A DNA stretch of 48,809 bases from Clostridia bacterium (GTDB taxonomy: Bacteria; Bacillota; Clostridia; TANB77; CAG-508), in contig JAFROW010000014.1 in NCBI GenBank assembly GCA_017429505.1, forward strand, positions 1 through 48,809. Reading direction: 5' to 3'. The notes under the pieces are model-generated. The model ran no database searches. It was given only the letters and a program-made list of their open reading frames with translations, and was not told the origin of the DNA. The translations under genes were made by a program, and so were the position numbers. Numbering within the stretch: the stretch's first letter is position 1; every line of letters begins with the position of its first letter. Shown here piece after piece: positions 44,231-48,809 of the stretch.

Positions 44231-45846
44231 TTTCAATATCCCTTTCATCATAAGCATTTAACTGTTTAAAATTAAAATGAATATATATCTTTTTATTTTC
44301 ATCTATCTCGATTCTATCAACAATATCAAATAATATTTCTTTATTGATATATTCGGCCTTTAAGAATTTATTAGTTAATTCTTTAACTTCTTGGTTAGTT
44401 ACTATTTTATTTTCATCAGACGATAGTATTTTTATTTTTTCTTTTAATGATTCTATATTTTCTGATATTTGCTTTCTTTCTTTTATGAATTTTTCTGAAT
44501 ATCTAATATAATCATTTTCCTCTATAACACCATTTAATTTATCATCATAAATTTGTTCAATTTTCTTACTTATATTGTTGCACTTTTCTTCTAATATTTT
44601 TATATGTGCTAGATAATCATTTATTATTTCTGTATTATCATTTTTCTTTTTTAGAATAGCCTTTTTATATGTATCTCCTTTAGTATTTAAAAGACAAACC
44701 TTTTTAATATAATCAAGTATTTCCTTTTCTAATTTGTCATAATTATTATATTGTTTTATGCATCTTCCCTTTGTCGCAGTACCACAAACAACATATCTTC
44801 TTTCATACTTCTTGTCCTTGTATTTTTCTGTTTTAGTAACAAAATTAAGTTTATTTCCACAATTATGACAATATGTAATTCCTTTTAATAAATATTCTCT
44901 GTTTCTAAATCTTGTATTGTACTTCCTTTCAAGAATTTTTTGTACTTTATTAAAAGTTTCAATATCTATTAAAGGTTCATGAGCATTTTCTTCTACAATC
45001 CAAATTTCTCTTGGAAGATCAATTTTCTTTTTACTTTTATAACTCAATTTTTTTGTTTTACCTTGCAATAATTTTCCGAGATATACCTCATTTTTTAAAA
45101 TTTTTTGTACTGATGATGGTCTCCATTTGTAATAATCTTTTGATCTATGTACTAATTTCATATCTAAATAAACAGCAGGAGGCTCAATATTTTCAGCATT
45201 TAATACATCACATATTTTATATGAAGTTAGTCCTGTAACATACATATTAAAAATTCTTTTTACAACCTCTCCTGCAAACTCGTCAATTATTAAATGTGCT
45301 TTTTCATCAGTTTCATCCTTTTTATATCCATATGGAGGATATGCTGAAATATATTGACCACTTTCCCTTTTTTGCCTACAGACACTCCTAATTTTTTTTG
45401 AAATATCTTTTGCATACATATCATTCAAAACTGCCTTGAATGGTGTAATATCACTTGCACTGCTCTCTTCCTCAAATGTATCTAAATTATCTAATAGTGA
45501 AACATATCTAATATTTTTTTCAGGAAAGTAACTTTCAATATAAAATCCAGTTTTTATATAATCTCTTCCTAACCTTGATAAATCCTTAGTTATTACCATA
45601 TTAATTTTTTCATCTTCTATATCTTTTATAAGCCTATTAAAACTAGGTCTATCAAATGTTGTACCGACTTACTCCATCATCAATATACTCATCAATAAGT
45701 TCTAAATGATTTTCTTTTATATACCTAAGTATTAGATTTCTTTGATTTGTAACACTTTCACTCTCTTGCTTATCACCATCCTCTTTTGATAATCTTATAT
45801 ATGCTCCCACTTTAAAATCATGGGGTTCACTTATATTTAGAAACAT
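44217..45846 (-). CDS. Large serine recombinase 1, interrupted at an in-frame CGG (+1 shift site)
   Basis: With one base skipped this is a 542-residue large serine recombinase with the catalytic Ser in YIRLSKEDGD. The zero frame has AGT CGG TAC AAC ATT TGA at 45666. Skipping the C gives AGT GGT ACA ACA TTT GAT AGA CCT, i.e. DDGVS-GTTFDRPSF, which is the invariant SGTxFxRP motif. The downstream part is complete: recombinase domain, zinc ribbon CHNCGNKLNFV, coiled coil. Four codons after CGG the zero frame ends, so without a shift no enzyme would be made. It comes first in the pair, and GGAGGAAAA precedes the ATG. Confidence 0.88.
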
Positions 45847-45927
45847 TTTTCCTCCTAAACTATAAGTATTCACTTTAAATCAATTATATATTGAAAATTA
45901 TCTCAATACAATGTTGAAGAAAAATTT

Positions 45928-46065
45928 TTACTCATAGTCATTAAATTTTAAGAATTTTATAAAAGCATTTTCTATGACCATTTCAATTGTTCTGTCTTCT
46001 TTACTAAAAAAAGGTATAATTTCATATTCTTTTTTATCAATTTTGTTTTTTTCACTATGTTCCAT
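45928..46065 (-). CDS. Small hypothetical protein of the element (45 residues)
   Basis: ORF starting MEHSEKNKIDKKEYEIIPFF preceded by AAAAGGTGATGTT. The sequence is charged and helical with a hydrophobic C-terminus (VIENAFIKFLKF). I do not recognise it. It lies directly upstream of the recombinases on the same strand. Too short for most gene finders. Confidence 0.65.
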   Translation of the reverse strand: MEHSEKNKIDKKEYEIIPFFSKEDRTIEMVIENAFIKFLKFNDYE

Positions 46066-46102
46066 AACATCACCTTTTAATGTATATTTTTAATTCTAAA
46101 AA

Positions 46103-46309
46103 TTATGATATTGATTTTCCTGCTTGAATTTTATTTCTAGCAATTCTTTGTGATTTTGCAATATCCAATACTATATTTCTAGGATATAGTTTAAATGCTT
46201 GCCTCATTTCTACCCCAAAAGTATCAGGAGTTAATATTCCTGTGTATTTTGAACTTTGCATATAATCAAGAGTTATTTGAGCATAAGCAACTGCCTCTCT
46301 TTTATTCAT
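46103..46309 (-). CDS. Small hypothetical protein, element gene
   Basis: The 68-residue protein from MNKREAVAYAQITLDYMQSS, with GGAGGTACTGAAG just upstream. The SD lies inside the end of the preceding gene, and the two overlap by eight bases. The sequence is helical and basic and resembles small helical proteins found next to recombinases in ICEs, but I cannot name a family. Confidence 0.7.
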   Translation of the reverse strand: MNKREAVAYAQITLDYMQSSKYTGILTPDTFGVEMRQAFKLYPRNIVLDIAKSQRIARNKIQAGKSIS

Positions 46310-46547
46310 CTTCAGTACCTCCAACATAATTTTTAAATATACTTATAATTGCATCTAATTTTTCTACTGGATAATTTGTAAGTGATATGTTTGTTCTTTC
46401 AACATATTTAAAATCACCTTTTTTTCTAATTGCTATTTCTAATTTTCTAGAATCATCTGCAGTATAATCAAATTCTCCAAAAATTTTTTCTTGTGATTCG
46501 TTTAGTTTATTTAAAACTGTCAATAATTCAACTAATTTTTCTTCCAT
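46302..46547 (-). CDS. Small hypothetical protein, element gene
   Basis: The 81-residue protein starts MEEKLVELLTVLNKLNES. I use the ATG at 46547, 11 bases after AAAGG; an earlier ATG is too close to it. It overlaps the next gene, so this block is translated as a unit. It is acidic, with no family recognised. Confidence 0.65.
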   Translation of the reverse strand: MEEKLVELLTVLNKLNESQEKIFGEFDYTADDSRKLEIAIRKKGDFKYVERTNISLTNYPVEKLDAIISIFKNYVGGTEDE

Positions 46548-46555
46548 AATTATCA

Positions 46556-46975
46556 TTACCTTTCTTTTATATATTTTGGTATTGCATATGAACGACCAAG
46601 TGTATCGTCAAATTCATACCTATGTTTTGAAGGGTTATAAATATAGGCACTACTATTCCATTTTCTATATGCTCTTATGCTTATGTGTCTTGAATCAGAT
46701 AATTCCCTAGTTGCTTGGTTATGTTGTGCAATAACAGTATCGTAATTATCTTCTATTCTTTGGTGTTCTCGTTTATTTTTTATAAAGTTTCTTTGATCTA
46801 TCTTTCGTTTTTCTTTTGATAAGTTTTTTCTATATTGTTTTTCTTCAATATATCTTGCATCCTTTTTTATAACCTTTGTAATATATGCTGAAGATACATC
46901 AAAATTATTTGCTATTTCTTTTACAGATAAATGTTCTGTATAATATGAAGAAATTATTTTATCTTTTTTATTCAT
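46556..46975 (-). CDS. HTH DNA-binding protein of the element
   Basis: The 139-residue protein from MNKKDKIISSYYTEHL contains a helix-turn-helix (SVKEIANNFDVSSAYITKVIK, about 12-32) of the type seen in small Tn/ICE regulators and sigma-like proteins. A basic, Arg/Lys-rich middle and a C-terminal tail without family follow. I chose the ATG at 46975 after CAGGAG; the longer upstream reading lacks a ribosome-binding site. Likely a regulator of the element. Confidence 0.7.
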   Translation of the reverse strand: MNKKDKIISSYYTEHLSVKEIANNFDVSSAYITKVIKKDARYIEEKQYRKNLSKEKRKIDQRNFIKNKREHQRIEDNYDTVIAQHNQATRELSDSRHISIRAYRKWNSSAYIYNPSKHRYEFDDTLGRSYAIPKYIKER

Positions 46976-47040
46976 ACAATTATTACTCCTGGTTAATTTT
47001 TTGTAGACACTTTTTGGATATGAGTTATCTATTAGAGACA

Positions 47041-47211
47041 TTATAAAATCTCTAACTCTTTCATCTTTTTTCTAAATTCTTCTTGTCTTTTTTGTTTTTC
47101 TTTTAAGTGTTTTCTTAATTTGTACTTGAACTTAAGTCTAGGTAAAATGCCAAAATATACAAATAATAAAGCAATAATTCCTATTGTTATTAAAAATATT
47201 TTTAGTAGCAT
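47041..47211 (-). CDS. Small membrane protein of the element (56 residues)
   Basis: AAAGGAGAATTGGAA precedes the ATG. Residues 1-25 form one membrane helix (MLLKIFLITIGIIALLFVYF), followed by a Lys/Arg/Glu-rich cytoplasmic helix. Not recognised. The start of the HTH gene region begins just after its stop codon. It is missed by common length cut-offs. Confidence 0.7.
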   Translation of the reverse strand: MLLKIFLITIGIIALLFVYFGILPRLKFKYKLRKHLKEKQKRQEEFRKKMKELEIL

Positions 47212-47368
47212 TTCCAATTCTCCTTTCTCAAAATTAAGAGCAAGGCAGAGCAGAAAACAGTTTGTCCCTGTTCTGCCTTAAATAAAATAGTTCCTTTATA
47301 GAAATATCCCTTCAATATATATAAATGGGTTATCTCTTAAAAATGTGCTCCTGATTTTAAAAAAATTT

Positions 47369-47548
47369 TTAAAATTTATATTTTTTTATTCCTTCAATTA
47401 ATTTTAGGACCATATATTGATATAAGTCTTCATCTCCATAACTATACCTTTTTAGCATATTTTTCTTTCTTTCAATTATCTCTAACATTGCCAAATCATC
47501 TCCATTTTTGGCTAATACACCCAATTCATATAAACTTTTATTCTTCAT
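47369..47548 (-). CDS. Tn916 Orf8-like HTH accessory protein
   Basis: The 59-residue protein starts MKNKSLYELGVLAKNGD after GGAGGATTTGAA. The pattern (AKNGDDLAMLEIIERKK) resembles the small HTH partner of the ICE sigma-like factor (Tn916 Orf8 type). The start overlaps the sigma-like gene by about ten bases, as in Tn916. It probably helps switch on transfer or excision genes. Confidence 0.7.
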   Translation of the reverse strand: MKNKSLYELGVLAKNGDDLAMLEIIERKKNMLKRYSYGDEDLYQYMVLKLIEGIKKYKF

Positions 47549-47927
47549 TTTCAAATCCTCCATCTAAATATTTTCTTAATTTATCAATTGCTCTCCTTTT
47601 TATTTTACTTACTGTTGAATCATAAATTTTTAATATTTCTGCTATTTCACTTCGAGATATTTCTTCGTTAAAAAGCAAAAAAATAACTGCCTGTTCAATT
47701 TCTGACAGACAGTTTAATGCAGTTTTTAATTCCATTTTTGTATCTATTTTATCAAATTCACTTGTAGAGTTGATTTTTTCGTAAATAACAGATGAGTATT
47801 CTTCATCATCTACTATAGTTCTTTCTTTATCAATTCTATTCATTGTTCTTTTAAAATAATCTTTTGAGGATAAAATTATAGTTTTATTAAGAAAACTATC
47901 AAACTTTTCTTCATCTACACTTTCCAT
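47538..47927 (-). CDS. Sigma-70-like factor of the element (Tn916 Orf7-like)
   Basis: The 129-residue protein has an N-terminal poorly conserved region and a C-terminal sigma region 4-like HTH (ALNCLSEIEQAVIFLLFN and EISRSEIAEILKIYDSTVSKIKRRAIDKLRKYL). Such factors activate ICE excision/transfer operons. Its SD (GGGAGGG) lies next to a large hairpin (47928-47989), which may control translation. The Orf8-like gene overlaps its end. Confidence 0.8.
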   Translation of the reverse strand: MESVDEEKFDSFLNKTIILSSKDYFKRTMNRIDKERTIVDDEEYSSVIYEKINSTSEFDKIDTKMELKTALNCLSEIEQAVIFLLFNEEISRSEIAEILKIYDSTVSKIKRRAIDKLRKYLDGGFENEE

Positions 47928-47997
47928 GTGTGTTCCCTCCCAAATCTTTTATTTGGGCATAATAATCCAGTCTAATAAGTGGAACACACTTAAAAAT
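47911..47997 (-). CDS. Possible AUU-started leader ORF overlapping the sigma-like gene
   Basis: Downstream of AAAGGAGGAAAGTCTTC lies a frame that begins ATT (47997) and runs 28 codons into the sigma-like gene, ending after 87 nt. The peptide begins KCVPLIRLDYYAQIKDLGGNTHGK. AUU is used as a start in infC. Translation of this ORF would open the hairpin that covers the sigma-gene RBS. I have no homologue, and the ORF could be a side effect of the structure. Confidence 0.35.
   Translation of the reverse strand: MFKCVPLIRLDYYAQIKDLGGNTHGKCR
47928..47989 (-). promoter_or_regulatory. RBS-covering hairpin of the sigma-like gene
   Basis: GTGTGTTCC (47928-47936) pairs with GGAACACAC (47981-47989), and an inner stem CCCAAAT / ATTTGGG (47939-47945, 47951-47957) adds to it. 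The Shine-Dalgarno sequence GGGAGGG lies at the junction and partly inside the stems, directly ahead of the ATG at 47927. Opening the stem would be needed for translation. Confidence 0.65.
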
Positions 47998-48000
47998 GAA

Positions 48001-48227
48001 GACTTTCCTCCTTTCTGCTCTGAATTTTTATTTAATTTCTAATATATATGTAAAAAAGGCCCATTTTCCTAGCCTGTTTTTATAAAGTAAATTTATCGTA
48101 AGTTACCTAAATAATCTTTCGAAAATGTATTCTACTTTTTAAACAGGTCTATTATGGCCCTAGAGGGCATTATATCGTACTTTATTTGCAAAATCTGTAG
48201 AAATTTGCGATAGAAAAAAATAATTTT
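48001..48227. other. Intergenic control region of the element
   Basis: AT-rich DNA between divergent element genes. It contains a Shine-Dalgarno-like AAAGGAGG on the minus strand (48007-48016 region), the palindrome GCCCTAGAGGGC (48155-48166) and an inverted pair CCTGTTTTT/TTTAAACAGG. I see no further gene. Confidence 0.45.
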
Positions 48228-48255
48228 TTATGGTATTTTATGGTAACTTATAGTA
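48228..48255. promoter_or_regulatory. Triple direct repeat of the element control region
   Basis: TTATGGTA at 48228-48235 and 48238-48245 and TTATAGTA at 48248-48255, each exactly 10 bp apart. On one face of the helix these look like operator or iteron sites for an XRE/Xis-type protein controlling the divergent genes. Confidence 0.65.
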
Positions 48256-48309
48256 TTTTGTGTTGATATATGCATTATTTTTTCTATATGTTTCAATTCT
48301 GTTTTTTGT

Positions 48310-48338
48310 TTGTAATATATTATTTTTAATGTTACAAT
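48310..48338 (+). promoter_or_regulatory. Promoter of the 48362 gene
   Basis: TTGTAA (48310-48315), a 17-base spacer and TACAAT (48333-48338). GAGG lies eight bases before the ATG. Confidence 0.6.
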
Positions 48339-48361
48339 TATAAAAAAACGAGGTTTTACAA

Positions 48362-48577
48362 ATGGAAATAAAAAATAATAATAAATTATATGAACAAATA
48401 GGACTTACAAGGTCTTTAGATATTATTGCATATGTTGATAACAATAAATATTATGAGGGTAGAGTTGAAGATGCTCCAGATAATGTTAAACAATCAAAAT
48501 ACTCCTCAGTTGATTTTGAGGGAAAAGCACTTGCATTTCAAGTAAAAAGTGAATTAAATTCAGATATTTATTATTAA
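48362..48577 (+). CDS. Small hypothetical protein, element gene
   Basis: The 71-residue protein (starts MEIKNNNKLYEQIGLTRSLDI) is divergent to the sigma-like gene. Sequence is mixed and not recognised; it could be a small DNA-binding or excision protein, but no HTH is clear. ACGAGGTTTTACAA precedes the ATG, and a promoter and terminator flank it, so it is expressed on its own. Confidence 0.7.
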   Translation: MEIKNNNKLYEQIGLTRSLDIIAYVDNNKYYEGRVEDAPDNVKQSKYSSVDFEGKALAFQVKSELNSDIYY

Positions 48578-48632
48578 GAACATTTTTTTATTATTTAAAA
48601 AAAACAGTTCCATTCAGTTATAAAAAAATTTA

Positions 48633-48655
48633 GACAGGAAATTAAATTCCTGTCT
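48633..48655. terminator. Terminator between convergent element genes
   Basis: GACAGGAA-TTAAA-TTCCTGTC, a perfect stem with A-rich sequence before it and TTTATC after. It ends the 48362 gene and may also serve the partial gene to the right. Confidence 0.8.
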
Positions 48656-48679
48656 TTATCATTTATACAAATTGTAATT

Positions 48680-48808
48680 TTACTGTTTTTTTCGTGTTAA
48701 GAAAATTCCAATAATACATACAATAAAACTAAATGGTGCTATCCTAACAAACAACCATTCAAATATATGAAATCCAACTCCTACAACTGCTGTCTCTGGT
48801 TCACCATA
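48680..48808 (-). CDS. C-terminal part of a membrane protein (cut by window edge)
   Basis: Only the last 42 residues are present. They include a membrane segment (FVRIAPFSFIVCIIGIFL) and a positive tail TRKKQ. The upstream part lies outside the window. It may be a transfer-region or surface protein of the element. No reliable family. Confidence 0.65.
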   Translation of the reverse strand, partial: YGEPETAVVGVGFHIFEWLFVRIAPFSFIVCIIGIFLTRKKQ

Positions 48809-48809
48809 A

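Larger units (their letters stand above)
42643..48809. mobile_element. Integrative element with tandem large serine recombinases (left end)
   Basis: From about 42643 the chromosomal dacF sequence is replaced by an element-like gene block that runs off the right edge. The block begins with two large serine recombinases pointing at the junction. Small genes, an HTH protein, an Orf8-like protein, a sigma-like protein and a divergent small gene behind triple direct repeats follow. The set resembles Tn4451/Tn916-family ICEs. Left att lies in or next to dacF codons for SGNDDSV. The right end, conjugation genes and attR are not in the window. Confidence 0.75.

Noticed and set aside
47212-47368. GGCAGA/TCTGCC hairpin near 47249-47279
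   Set aside because: The stem is interrupted and has no T-tail; a structure is possible but no function can be supported.

Overview
The window is AT-rich, with Clostridia-type ribosome-binding sites (AAAGGAGG) and consensus sigma-A promoters, most with 17-bp spacers. The gene families (long HPF, HisZ/short HisG, a Spo0A-like regulator, DUF1540, a sortase with giant surface proteins, Tn-type serine recombinases) point to an anaerobic Bacillota, probably an uncultured gut Clostridia. I cannot name the species.

The main observation is a decoding anomaly. In about 13,600 codons read by eye, the triplet CGG spans codon boundaries more than 50 times but stands in frame as a codon only four times. 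Each of the four is the exact point where a well-recognised gene breaks: a MacB-type permease, a sensor histidine kinase, a large serine recombinase and a D-Ala-D-Ala carboxypeptidase. In all four, skipping the C (NNU-C-GGN) restores the family sequence. Three of the restored residues are glycines that the family expects. This fits an unassigned CGG codon coupled to +1 frameshifting or quadruplet decoding. Pseudogenes or a systematic sequencing error remain the alternatives.

Layout. 1-440: tandem leftward promoters and a leader that probably belong to an rRNA operon starting just left of the window. 664-4775: hpf and a SWIM/SNF2 helicase. 4989-7372: uracil permease (uraA) and uracil phosphoribosyltransferase (upp), with a leader ORF, a terminator and several hairpins. 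7432-12015: a P-loop/Asp23-like protein, two membrane glycosyltransferases and a DUF1540 protein. 12214-17057: a MacA/MacB-type export operon with a cadherin-like surface protein. 17361-19768: a two-component system. The export operon and the two-component operon share an identical promoter architecture (TTAAGG-N5-TTAAGG-N14-TAYAAT), so the response regulator probably drives both. 19954-23432: a 1-Cys peroxiredoxin and hisZ-hisG-hisIE preceded by a classical His-leader attenuator. 23582-29362: a CYTH protein, an M20 peptidase behind a second leader-peptide/terminator region, a long guaA and cysS. 29486-32067: an Rpn-like nuclease and a dihydrodipicolinate-reductase-like dehydrogenase. 32372-35589: an AgrC-like kinase, a 16-residue Trp-rich micropeptide gene, a Spo0A-like regulator and an XRE regulator. 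35682-41920: a sortase and a 1840-residue thioester/DUF11 surface protein. 42221-48809: a dacF gene interrupted by an integrative element carrying two tandem large serine recombinases, small accessory genes and a Tn916-like sigma/HTH pair. The element runs off the right edge.

Two copies (about 8310-8465 and 27530-27701) of a conserved, long-hairpin intergenic repeat have basal stems that differ in sequence but remain complementary, so the structure seems to be under selection.
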